NCBI GenBank assembly: GCA_014843695.1
Contig: CM026387.1
Coordinates: 71,583,749 to 71,647,748 of the forward strand
Length of the DNA: 64,000 nucleotides
Direction of reading: 5' to 3'
From: Archivesica marissinica
Taxonomy: Eukaryota > Mollusca > Bivalvia > Venerida > Vesicomyidae
The translations under genes were made by a program, and so were the position numbers. Under the pieces are notes generated by a model that saw only the letters and a program-made list of their open reading frames with translations, was not told where the DNA came from and did no database searches. Shown in pieces: positions 35,366 through 43,255 of the stretch. Position 1 is the stretch's first letter; each line of letters starts with the position of its first letter.

Positions 35366-36105
35366 TCAGCAATCTTCACAAGCCATCTTGTTTTCTTCGT
35401 CGATGTGAACAGTTTGGACTCCGGCCGAACAATGATGAACTTCTTGCATGTCTATGTCTTTAATAGCTGTCTGTGCTGGTTCTTGAATCTGATTGGTCAA
35501 TTCAGCCCAGTGAAGCTCCTTCCATTTTAAGTCGTATTTCAATCTATCATCTTCTTTTGTGAAAGGCTTAAGATCCACAAATAGATAACCGTACGGATGT
35601 TTAGTTGCCTTTTCAAAGCTTTTCATTAACCTGTCCATATGTCCCGGGTACATTTGTCTAGCCAACGTCATGACGGATTGTCGATCTACGGGGTTGTTAA
35701 ACAGTACAATATAATGACAATTCCTACGCTACGTTGGATCCTTGTTGGCATATAGATTCTGATGGATTGAGACGAGTGTAAGTGGTCTATGATGGGAACC
35801 TTCTGTAAACAGATCCGTGATGCGTTGATCTGTCCCGCAAACCGACATTAAGTCATCCAACACCAGTAAATTGTTCACTTTGGGATCGAAGAAATCATCA
35901 TCATCTAAATTCGTCGGAACTCCTTCTATTAACTCTACAGCGGGTAAAACTGTGTTCTTAATGTCATCATAAGAGTGGTTGCCATCTCTTGCATAACCAT
36001 ATTATTCTCTGAATCTCGGTTTGTATTCTAGAAGTATGGTACTGTAGTAAATCCTTAACAAAGGTGATCTTTCCACAGGCTCAAATACATGACATAGTAT
36101 AAGTC
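35366..36105 (-). pseudogene. Polinton packaging ATPase (A32/FtsK-HerA type)
   Basis: Minus strand. A Walker A-like ACGKITFVKDLL near 36080 has Ile where Thr is usual. The Walker B NLLVLDDLMSVCG lies at 35880-35840, followed by TDLFTEGSHHRPLTLVSIHQ and NLYANKDPT. An in-frame TAG comes next (about 35730), then HYIVLFNNPVDRQSV, and the frame 35671-35366 gives ARQMYPGHMDRLMKSF to a Cys-containing end. This gene class pumps DNA into capsids in related viruses. The stop, the eroded P-loop and a frameshift upstream show it is dead. Confidence 0.85.
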
Positions 36106-36245
36106 ATCAAATACTCTACATACATAGAATGACACTATATGTCAATATTTGAAAATAAAATAATTATGACAATTAATAAAACAAGTCGATTACCTGTTGG
36201 CTCAGAAATCATCATGGTGCATGGATGCTGCAACACCACTCTCGG

Positions 36246-36325
36246 CTATCCCTGTGGCGCTCCCTGCGGAGGAAGAGGAGGCATGTCCCCTCTCGGAGCA
36301 GCAGGGGGAGGAGGAGGCATATACC
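36246..36325 (-). pseudogene. 3' part of outer Polinton zinc-finger/proline-rich ORF
   Basis: Continuation of the frame interrupted by the nested element. Its Pro-rich repeats (MPPPPPAAPRGDMPP, LPPQGAP) have the same composition and phase as those at 43990-44130, and the frame ends at TAG (36248-36246). The phase across the 6-bp target duplication is kept. This fixes the identity of the insertion site. Confidence 0.8.
36320..36325 (+). repeat. Target site duplication TATACC, left copy
   Basis: Immediately precedes the AGTAGTATGG terminus. The identical hexamer is at 43990-43995, directly after ...CCATACTACT. Six-bp duplications are characteristic of Polinton integration. Confidence 0.9.
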
Positions 36326-36550
36326 AGTAGTATGGTCAGCTCTTTGCTTTTTTGGTATATGCGTCACTATTGATGACGTAGCGCTCAACTACCGAGCTCT
36401 TTGCTTTTTTTGGTATACGCGTCACTATAGAGCCTATTGATAATAGCTTTATAAATAGCGATCGCGTACCATTCTATAAATATAGACTACGAACCGATCC
36501 ATAAATAACTATTACGAACGCTTCTATATAAATATAGACCGTTTAGAACC
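36326..36550 (+). repeat. Left terminal inverted repeat, two blocks
   Basis: Block 1, 36326-36441, matches the reverse complement of 43874-43989 over 116 bp with one difference by eye. Block 2, 36494-36550, matches 43256-43312 over 57 bp. The 52 bp between them on the left are replaced on the right by 561 bp that carry most of the 43298-43600 ORF. Block 1 has internal repeats of GAGCTCTTTGCTTTTTT and TATRCGCGTCACTAT. Confidence 0.9.
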
Positions 36551-36771
36551 GACTTAGGCCTCAATCAGCTTCACGAACTTCAACGAATATACGGGTACGT
36601 TCATTATATTATTCAAACTCGTCGTACGTTTTTATCGAGTAAGAAATCCTAATTATATACAAACTTAACCTATGTACTTTAGCGAAAATGAATAATATAT
36701 ATTTTACATCGTTACGTATAATTCCATAAAAACGCGATAAATTATTAATAAACCTTAATGTACGTTTTAGA

Positions 36772-36850
36772 GGGCGATGGATTCCATGGATATCCAGAGC
36801 GATAAGTCGTAACAACTTGTTTCGCGATCGAGCAAATATAAATTTGTAAT
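36772..36850 (+). mobile_element. SINE family A tail fragment
   Basis: GGCGATGGATTCCAT, then CGTAACAACTTGTTTCGCGATCGAG and AAATTTGTA match the 3' half of the SINE at 1346-1563. Its presence inside the Polinton shows a later insertion or an inherited scar. Confidence 0.65.
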
Positions 36851-37572
36851 AAAATAATATTATCCATCCAATATGAGACGCGGGATGGAACGATTAATAT
36901 AAATGTCTAATACGTGGTGTTCCATCTGCTTGTATGTTTGTCAGTTGGCCCTAAATAATCTTATCTGGGAATGCGAGAAATATTTCTAGCCCAACTGACG
37001 CAGTTAATTATAAACATAGCGTGGCAACTTGTTTCAAAAGTAATTAATACGTTTACATACCGATCGCATCCTATCTTGTCTGCTCAATACATCGGAATGA
37101 ATGGGATATCCTGTCTGCTTGCATGTTTGTCTGTTGACCCTAAATAACCTTATCTGGGAAATGCGAGCCATCACCAACGCAGTAGGTACACACAATGACA
37201 TCGAAGTAACTAATACGTTTGCATACCGAGCTTGTCAATACCGGCCTTTAAAAGCTAAAGGTATGACCAATAACATTTCTCTAAGCTACCACATATCGCA
37301 TTAACTGATAAGCCTGGAGTGCGTACATAACTTAATCAGGAGGTCATCCGAGCGATTGAGCTAACATACATTTGTATATTAATTACAGCCCCGGTTCAAT
37401 AAAATATTCCACGCGTTCATAAAATATTAAGTTCTTGCAAGTTAAGAGTACACCGAATCAAAATATTTTATTCCCAATATATCTGCTGCTGAAATATCAG
37501 TGATTATTTTGGCTCTAGCCAGACGAATCAGGTATTTTTAGAAACATGCATAGCGCTATTTCAAGATTTGAT

Positions 37573-37667
37573 GTCTGTCCGCCTATCCGTCCGTCCGTCC
37601 GTCCGTCTGTCTGTCTGTCTGTCCGTCCGTCCGCCCGTCCGTCCGTCTGGCGGTCTGTCTGTCGGTG
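37573..37667 (+). repeat. (CCGT/CTGT)n microsatellite
   Basis: Uninterrupted tetranucleotide repeats GTCC and GTCT. Confidence 0.9.
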
Positions 37668-38574
37668 GAGCATCTTCTGCCTCGTGCACTGTCCTCCAAA
37701 ACAACGGCTTTGATGTTTTCATGATGGATATGTAATGGTCATTTAGCCTGCATATGTCGCATTATGTTCGAATTATAAGATGTACATGTATGTAAATGCT
37801 GTATGTAGGCCTACAGATCAATCTAAAAACAGCAACAATTATGGTGAAGACGTTTCGCTATTTCTTTAGTATTTATACGGATATCCATAATTCGATTATT
37901 AGATATAGGGGTAGCGCCGCGTACGATCTACGCTATTTATAACGGAGCTAAAAGACTTGGCCTACGAATCTGACGTCATAAATTTTTCGGATCGGCGTTA
38001 GAGCGTAGAAATCTGTATACATCGACGTAGCTCGGCGAGACCGATACGACGATATCTTTCCTTTATTTATACGTCCAGTAGTTTTCAAGTCCAAAAATTG
38101 AAAATGAAAAAATATTTAAACGTAACTATACGTTAGTTCTAATATACGCGTATCGTCGTCACGAGTCCGACGCTACCATTCATTTTGATCTTTCGATATA
38201 TCTATAATACTGATTATCTCCCTTTAATCGTAAATAAGTTTGAAGAAAAATGAACTTTCGAGGAAACTGGCCGTGTTTTGTATCGTCGGAAAGATCTCGA
38301 AGAGACAATGACGAATCCGCGACTCAATTAATGGTCCGACCTCATACCGGAAGTTGTGATCCGAAAAACCGGTACCGATTATATTTATTATCTTCATTTC
38401 GATCGTAAGATGTTGATATTATATAATACACATAAGTACCTAAATATCCTTACACTTTGGAATCCGATACTTAAGTCGCAAAGGACGCGCGTGTTTATAG
38501 TTTCCGGAATATTGCATCAGTCAGTCGTTGGCGTCACGATATCATGCCCAGACACGTATAGACCTATCCTATAA

Positions 38575-38720
38575 ATGAACTAAGTTGCTATAAATAGAAA
38601 ACTAGTTGGAACGGGTTGTTTATATTCATCCGATCAGAACGTATTGCTATAAATAACAATGACATACGTTACTATAAATAGAAAACTAGTTAGAACCGGT
38701 ATTGCTATTTTTATTTATCC
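38575..38720 (+). promoter_or_regulatory. Array of CTATAAATAG motifs upstream of polymerase gene
   Basis: CTATAAATA-type motifs recur about every 30-50 bp (near 38573, 38590, 38651, 38676), with GAACCGG/GAACGGG and CCAAT/ATTGG-like words between. The same motif words are inverted at 43147-43255 upstream of the PC4-like gene. Likely a cis-regulatory or late-promoter-like array; function inferred only. Confidence 0.45.
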
Positions 38721-38805
38721 AATGACGTTATAACCGACCAATCAGAATCCAGGATAGTGACGTCCGTTACTAAAAATAATCGACCGATGAAACGAGAGAA
38801 CGTAG

Positions 38806-38840
38806 TATATAAGAAGGATCTCTGCTCTATAAATTCATTC
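38806..38840 (+). promoter_or_regulatory. TATA box and initiator of the polymerase B transcript
   Basis: TATATAAG at 38806-38813 and TCATTC at 38835-38840, its A 31 nt after the first T of the TATA box. An ATG lies at 38866, 60 nt after the first T. The PC4-like gene has the same spacings (31 and 60) and the BIR gene 32 and 61. Confidence 0.65.
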
Positions 38841-38865
38841 TTTTACAAGAAACCAAGCCTTCAAG

Positions 38866-38937
38866 ATGAATTCGGTAAACGATATTATAAATTCGTTCGA
38901 CAACGAAAACGATTTGATGAACTTCGCCGTCACGTGA
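38866..38937 (+). CDS. Short leader ORF or first coding exon before polymerase B
   Basis: The ATG at 38866 has the same position relative to the TATA box as in two other genes of this element. It opens a 23-codon frame (MNSVNDIINSFDNENDLMNF...) ending TGA at 38935-38937. A GTGAGG splice-donor-like site overlaps the stop, and a TTGTTTCAG acceptor-like site is at about 38980, so it could be an exon spliced towards the main frame at 39042. The simple junction I tried leads to a stop, so splicing is unresolved. No domain in the peptide. Confidence 0.35.
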   Translation: MNSVNDIINSFDNENDLMNFAVT

Positions 38938-39041
38938 GGTCTTCAAGAATGCCCGGGGGTGAGGTTTCGGTTGTTTCAGTTACTAAATCCGGAGTACGGG
39001 GATGAATTTTCACCGACCAGTTAGAAGGGCTGATTAGAAGT

Positions 39042-39869
39042 ATGGCCACCCTCGAGGCCTCACCGTCGAGCGCCGATGATACAGAAGAGACGTTTAGAGT
39101 CTATTTATTGGATCAAGAAGAAATGGAGGAGACTGAGCGTATATGTTTGAAGGACGATTGGCACCCCCCTATCGCTCAAATAGGGGGTGGAGATGACCCT
39201 CAACCCGACACCCCACCTTCCGGGGGTCTACGGTATACGATAAGAAAAAAGTCTGAGAGGACGTACGCTAAAAATGCGGCCTTGGATAAAACGTACCAAG
39301 TCAAGGTCGACGAAGAGCACCGTGGTCAACGGCTCAACGATGTCAGGGACGGGTTACATCGGATGTTAGACGACGTGCTGGATCGAGCTCGGGGTGCTTT
39401 GGAGGGGAACGATTTAGGTCGGGTCGTCATCCATCACGACGGGCTCCAAGATCCTATCGTAGTACCTTTGAGACCCTGGGACGAGTTGAACGCCGAAGCC
39501 GTCATGGAGACCGTAGGTAAAGTCTTAAATAGCAAACAAGACTTATCCTTGGATCAGAGTTTCGAGATTTCAATAGGAACCATAGACCTACCTAAAGGCG
39601 GAGCCAGGCGACGCATTACCAGACTCCGCGGAAAGAATAATTCGCTGTACCTAAAGAAATCCATCGTAACCATCGAGAATGACGACCAGCTGTGTATGGC
39701 GAGAGCGATCGGGATGACGTGGGCGAAACTAAATACATGTACTCCCGAAGAATGGAAAGATATAACGAAAGGGAGAGGAAAGAAAAGTAACCTGGAACTA
39801 ATACTCCATCACCAGAAAGTTCCAAAAAGTTATTATAATAATCTCTGTAATAAAAAACTGTTGCTTTAA
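39042..39869 (+). CDS. Polinton DNA polymerase B, N-terminal region only
   Basis: 275 codons from an ATG in good context (AAGTATGG). It has an acidic/Pro-rich start, then the N-terminal region of protein-primed-type Polinton polymerase B: RLNDVRDGLHRMLDDVLDRA, then a DPIVVPLRPWDE segment, SKQDLSLDQSFEISIGTI, LPKGGARRR and KKSIVTIENDDQLCMARAI. The homologous segment of the outer element (45265-45846) shares DDxxCxARAI and other blocks. Exonuclease and polymerase motifs are absent from the whole element. The frame is long, open and GC-richer than its surroundings. It could be a remnant or a retained truncated protein. Confidence 0.8.
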   Translation: MATLEASPSSADDTEETFRVYLLDQEEMEETERICLKDDWHPPIAQIGGGDDPQPDTPPSGGLRYTIRKKSERTYAKNAALDKTYQVKVDEEHRGQRLNDVRDGLHRMLDDVLDRARGALEGNDLGRVVIHHDGLQDPIVVPLRPWDELNAEAVMETVGKVLNSKQDLSLDQSFEISIGTIDLPKGGARRRITRLRGKNNSLYLKKSIVTIENDDQLCMARAIGMTWAKLNTCTPEEWKDITKGRGKKSNLELILHHQKVPKSYYNNLCNKKLLL

Positions 39870-39874
39870 GCGAA

Positions 39875-40420
39875 ATGGCGGGTGTTTCGACCGACCGTCC
39901 ATCCAGTTTGAACGATATAGAGGCATTCGAAGCGGCGTTGAACGTGAAAGTGATGGTGATCAACGCCCGACTCGGGAATAAGTTTATCACATGTCCCTGT
40001 ACTGACGAACGACCGTGTATTTACCTCTATCTGGTGGACGACGATCATTTTCACGCCATTACCAGTATTACCGGCTTCTTTTAGCTCCAATTATTTCTGC
40101 GACAGATGTCTCAATAATGTTACGATGACCGAAAAACACACCAGTGCGAAATCAACTGTATAGTTTGTAAGGGGGGTAACTGCCCCAAGACCGATACGCC
40201 CGTGAACTGTTCCGAATGTAATATGACGTGTAGATCCAACGTCTGTTATCAACATCACTTGGAGAAACCGAAGCATAAACATGGAAAAAATAAAGGACAG
40301 GTCAGAGGACCCTCTCAATGCGAGATATGGTGGAAATGCCCGACGTGTTATAAAGTCATAAATAAACAGAAGAGGGAGAAGGAAGATCATCGGTGCGGAA
40401 TCCAACTGTCGTACTTTTTA
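39875..40420 (+). pseudogene. Polymerase B N-terminal region, continued and broken
   Basis: 39875-40084 (another frame) gives FEAALNVKVMVINARLG and PCIYLYLVDDDHFHAITSIT, the next block of the Polinton polymerase (the outer copy reads IYLYYNDNHYDVITSM). Further frames contain a Cys/His zinc-ribbon-like region (FCDRC, then NCSECNMTCRSNVCYQHHL and WWKCPTCYKVI). Homology ends at about 40420. The DNA beyond belongs to the opposite-strand integrase, whose stop codon is at 40387, so the polymerase remnant and integrase overlap tail to tail. Frameshifts at about 39870 and 40085-40130. Confidence 0.75.
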
Positions 40421-41481
40421 GGCCAATGTAGCCAGCGGACCAATACTTCTCGTTGTTTATTTCGCATTCGCTTCTTAAGCACTTTTTCGATATGATACTC
40501 GGTGGTATCATCTACATTCACGGCTTGCAGTTCCTGCTCGTAAAACGTACCATCCACACTATCCTCGTCGTCCCATTCCACCATGGTATAGACAGGTAGG
40601 CCCTCTCTTCTAAAACGAGTCTTCACTTTGAATATTTCGCCTGTCCACTTTTGAGAATATTCTCTGTCAAACACGCTTCTCACGTGGGATAAACGTACTG
40701 TTTGTCCTAGTTTAAATTTGTATCTTCTCCGTTTACTCTTTGTTGAGATTCCTTTGGTTCTCAGTAAATACTGCTGCAAACGGCTTTCGCCTTCATTTTC
40801 TGTACTGATGGTGTTGGGTGAGGTGCCTAAGCTGCGATGTATCGTGTGGTTGTAGCTGTGCGTCGTGTCTTGAAGAGCGTCTATGTAACGCTGCTTTCTG
40901 TTTTTCATCAGGTACCTAAATAGCTTATGTTTTAAGGTCTTTATTAAACGTTCGCTGTAATTGGCTTTGGTCTCAGTGTTCAGAGCGTAGTAGTGGTGTA
41001 TATTTTGGTCTCGTAAATACTTATTAACGTCTTTGCTTCTGAACTCCATTCCTCGATCTGTACGAACCGTGTTTGGTATCCGTGGACCTGATAGTACTCG
41101 CGTTAAAGCGTCTACTACATCTTGTGCTTTTTTACTTTTAACCGGTTGAACATGACCAAAGCGTGAAAACACGTCTATGGCTACCAATACGTATTGGTAC
41201 CCGTCATTCTGCTTCGACAAGTTAACCATATCCATCAAATCCATGTCCCAGAGACTGTCTACACCGTCCACAACTACTCTAGAACGCTTAAAATGTCGTC
41301 TGGCTCCTCTGGTTAGGGAGTAAGATTCTTGATCTTGCAGCCATTTTCTGATTCTGTGCCTACCGATTTTATGTTTGCCTTCTCCCTTGACATACTGATA
41401 GAGCTTCTCGGGGCCAGAAAAACTAGCTGGATTCTTGGAATTATAATACAATGACGATAAATACTGTTTCCAATTCAACAT
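40387..41481 (-). CDS. Polinton integrase (rve family) with chromodomain
   Basis: Complete 364-residue ORF from ATG 41481 to the stop at 40387. The N-terminus has LYYNSKNPASFSGPEKLY and a winged-helix-like region. The catalytic core runs from about residue 90: DMDLMDM (first Asp), VAIDVFSRFGHVQPV, TVRTDRGMEF (second Asp) and NTETKANYSERLIKTLK (Glu). An SH3-like segment follows (YKFKLGQTVRLSHVRSVF) and a chromodomain-like end (YHIEKVLKKR, VRWLHWPKKYDSWI). DDE residues are all present and there is no intron or stop. Chromodomain tails can guide integration. A weak ATTATTTA lies about 59 nt upstream of the ATG. Confidence 0.92.
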   Translation of the reverse strand: MLNWKQYLSSLYYNSKNPASFSGPEKLYQYVKGEGKHKIGRHRIRKWLQDQESYSLTRGARRHFKRSRVVVDGVDSLWDMDLMDMVNLSKQNDGYQYVLVAIDVFSRFGHVQPVKSKKAQDVVDALTRVLSGPRIPNTVRTDRGMEFRSKDVNKYLRDQNIHHYYALNTETKANYSERLIKTLKHKLFRYLMKNRKQRYIDALQDTTHSYNHTIHRSLGTSPNTISTENEGESRLQQYLLRTKGISTKSKRRRYKFKLGQTVRLSHVRSVFDREYSQKWTGEIFKVKTRFRREGLPVYTMVEWDDEDSVDGTFYEQELQAVNVDDTTEYHIEKVLKKRMRNKQREVLVRWLHWPKKYDSWIPHR

Positions 41482-41757
41482 TACGGATCTAGTCTTCTGT
41501 AGATCTTATTTCGTCTAAAGGATGGCGTGACGTAAATAATGTTGTCTCAATATTCTCGGTACAAGCGTATGTCTCATAAAGAGTATCTGTTTCTTACGGG
41601 TGAATGAGACCCAAACACTCTTTAGCGACCTAAGAAGGGAACGGTAGCTTCTAAAGTAATCAGAATCTGGGTATAATTTGGACGTCCACAATCTATAATT
41701 TGTATATAATATATATAATATTCCTACAAATACAACAAAGGCGCGCGTAAATTTACA

Positions 41758-41763
41758 TTTTTA
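41758..41763 (-). terminator. Poly(A) signal AATAAA
   Basis: On the minus strand, 17 nt after the stop of the 43-residue ORF. It would serve a transcript carrying the BIR and small ORFs and separates them from the integrase gene. Confidence 0.5.
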
Positions 41764-41779
41764 TTATATGTACATTATT

Positions 41780-41911
41780 TTATAACACAGTGGCATACAA
41801 CGGTTGTACATATATTTCTAATATTTCGATAAGTCTATCCGCACCCTCCGCGGCTTCTCTCATCAACTGTCTATATCTAAACCACCAATCCAAGTCATTA
41901 GTTAAAGACAT
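41780..41911 (-). CDS. 43-residue ORF downstream of the BIR gene
   Basis: ATG at 41911-41909, stop TAA at 41782-41780. It starts 27 nt after the BIR stop and could be translated from the same message. The peptide begins MSLTNDLDWWFRYRQLM, is acidic in the middle (REAAEGADRLIEILEI) and probably forms one amphipathic helix; no signal peptide or membrane span. No family recognised. Support is position and clean boundaries only. Confidence 0.35.
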   Translation of the reverse strand: MSLTNDLDWWFRYRQLMREAAEGADRLIEILEIYVQPLYATVL

Positions 41912-41937
41912 TGTCACGCACACGAGTCCAAACATGT

Positions 41938-42435
41938 CTAACGTCTAACAAACAAATTAGCTCCAGTAACGCTGTTTGGTCCGAATGAGGAAGGTTTGTT
42001 AGTTTGATGTCCATCTAACGCAAACGCTCCATGTCCTCGTGAAGGAGCCTGCGTACCGACACTAAATCCAGTATTGTGTCCAAATGTAACTGGTGCGTTC
42101 TTACTGGCCGGGATAAATCCGGGAGCGAACGAGCCGGTATCTCCATTTTTGTAGCCAGTCATTTTCAAGTATATACACGCCGGAGACCATTTTTCGTGTT
42201 CTTCCCAAGGCTGATCCGAGGGTTCCCACGACATCACCTTCACACCGCAAGAGAAATAGGTAACTTTATCCGCGCTTCCGGTATAATAGAAGCCCGCTTT
42301 AGCCAATGACATTTTATTCGGTTCGATCTGTTTCGACCAGTGTTCAAAACTCTGTAGTCGATCTTCGTAAAACATCATCTCAGACACGGAAAACTGAGAC
42401 ACTTTGGTTGAATCGCTCCGATCGATAATGTTCAT
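41938..42435 (-). CDS. BIR-domain (IAP-like) protein with one zinc ligand missing
   Basis: 165 residues from ATG 42435; an upstream open stretch has no ATG, and the TATA box lies 61 nt before this one. A single BIR domain covers about residues 26-95: RLQSFEHWSK, then AKAGFYYTGSADKV, then Cys-x16-His-x6-Cys (ending HEKWSPACIYL). The canonical first Cys of the C-x2-C pair is Tyr here. The Gly/Phe/Ser/Thr-rich tail (GFIPASKNAP... FGHNTGFSVGTQAP) carries no RING. BIR proteins bind caspases or IAP antagonists and some viruses carry them. With three of four ligands, zinc binding is doubtful. Confidence 0.88.
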   Translation of the reverse strand: MNIIDRSDSTKVSQFSVSEMMFYEDRLQSFEHWSKQIEPNKMSLAKAGFYYTGSADKVTYFSCGVKVMSWEPSDQPWEEHEKWSPACIYLKMTGYKNGDTGSFAPGFIPASKNAPVTFGHNTGFSVGTQAPSRGHGAFALDGHQTNKPSSFGPNSVTGANLFVRR

Positions 42436-42463
42436 GTTGATGGTTAGCCACTGACTTCGGAAG

Positions 42464-42496
42464 TGCGGTGTTATCGAAAAACGGCCCAATTATATA
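42464..42496 (-). promoter_or_regulatory. TATA box and initiator of the BIR gene
   Basis: Minus strand TATATAAT at 42496-42489. GCACTT, with its A at 42464, lies 32 nt after the first T. The ATG at 42435 is 61 nt after it. ATTGG/CCAAT words lie upstream at about 42513 and 42542. Confidence 0.65.
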
Positions 42497-42580
42497 CAAC
42501 TTCAACGTTTGCGATTGGTGATTATTTTTAGAACTGGTAGCCCATTGGTTGCTATTTTTATGAGTTCATACCAGCGTTAT

Positions 42581-43066
42581 TTACCAGTTTACAAAGTCAT
42601 TCGGGTTACATTCCGGACACTGCGCCGCTCCTAATTGGTTCATGTGATCGCTCCTTAGGGCGCACGGTACCACAGCGTCCAATTCGGGTAACGCCTTTCC
42701 AATCTCGGGTATCAGTTCCTTCAATCGTTTATATTCAAAGGGCCTTAAACATAGCCCCTTTTTTGTAGGCACCACCTCCGTCTCGGGCTTCCAGTACTGT
42801 CTGATATCCACGCACACGTTCCCCTCCTTCGCGGTAAGGTTTACGTTTCCGCCCAAACGCGTTTCAAACGTTTCTCTGTTCTCTAAGACCTTGTCCACAA
42901 ACTCTATCTGATCAACCAAGTTCTTCCATCGCATCAAGGTTAAACTAATGCCCTTTTTCGTCGGTTTGTCGTCTCGCCATTCTCGTAAGTCGACTCTAAG
43001 CTCCCCTTTCCATTCGTTCACCCTTACGTAACGACCGTTGCCAAGGCTTAGTTCGCATCTAGTCAT
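42581..43066 (-). CDS. Protein with two PC4-like (Sub1/p15) domains
   Basis: 161 residues from ATG 43066. Domain 1 (about 3-52) reads CELSLGNGRYVRVNEWKG, VDLREWRDDKPTKKGISLTL. Domain 2 (about 67-120) has ETRLGGNVNLT, VCVDIRQYW, VPTKKGLCLRPFEYKRLKEL. Both show the PC4 pattern of a curved sheet (R-V-V-F-G), DIREY/W, then KKGISL and a helix. PC4 folds bind single-stranded or melted DNA and act in transcription and repair. The C-terminus has His...Cys-x2-Cys (DHMNQLGAAQCPECN), possibly a zinc knuckle. A tandem pair in one short protein is unusual, since cellular PC4 dimerises. Intact. Confidence 0.85.
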   Translation of the reverse strand: MTRCELSLGNGRYVRVNEWKGELRVDLREWRDDKPTKKGISLTLMRWKNLVDQIEFVDKVLENRETFETRLGGNVNLTAKEGNVCVDIRQYWKPETEVVPTKKGLCLRPFEYKRLKELIPEIGKALPELDAVVPCALRSDHMNQLGAAQCPECNPNDFVNW

Positions 43067-43094
43067 GTTGGTTGTTCGAGCGTAGAAACTCTAA

Positions 43095-43126
43095 TGACAC
43101 TAACTAAAGTTACGCCGTCTTTTATA
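43095..43126 (-). promoter_or_regulatory. TATA box and initiator of the PC4-like gene
   Basis: Minus strand TATAAAAG at 43126-43119. TCATT, with its A at 43095, lies 31 nt after the first T. The ATG at 43066 is 60 nt after it. Confidence 0.65.
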
Positions 43127-43146
43127 GATTTAAGGCCCTTCTAATT

Positions 43147-43255
43147 GGTCGATATTTATAGAAGCGTACGTAATCGCTATTTATAGATCGATTCGTAGTC
43201 GATATTTATAGAAACGTACGCGCTCGCTATTTATAGAGCGGTTCGTTCCCACTTA
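43147..43255 (-). promoter_or_regulatory. TATTTATAG/CTATAAATA repeat array upstream of PC4-like gene
   Basis: Four TATTTATAGA-type motifs about 28-30 bp apart, alternating with CGTACG/GGTTCG words, in two near-identical ~58-bp units. Related to the array at 38575-38720. Could be a regulatory or origin-like array; role not proven. Confidence 0.5.

Larger units (their letters stand above)
36551..38570. other. Non-coding left arm of the compact element
   Basis: No supported gene. It holds a SINE tail (36772-36850), a direct duplication of about 170 bp (about 36885-37055 and 37085-37235, sharing CTGCTTG-ATGTTTGTC and TAATACGTTT-CATACCGA) and a CCGT/CTGT microsatellite. It may be where other Polinton genes were lost. 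Confidence 0.5.

Noticed and set aside
42436..42489. Longer N-terminus for the BIR protein
   Set aside because: The extra 18 codons have no ATG and lie between the TATA box and the supported start.
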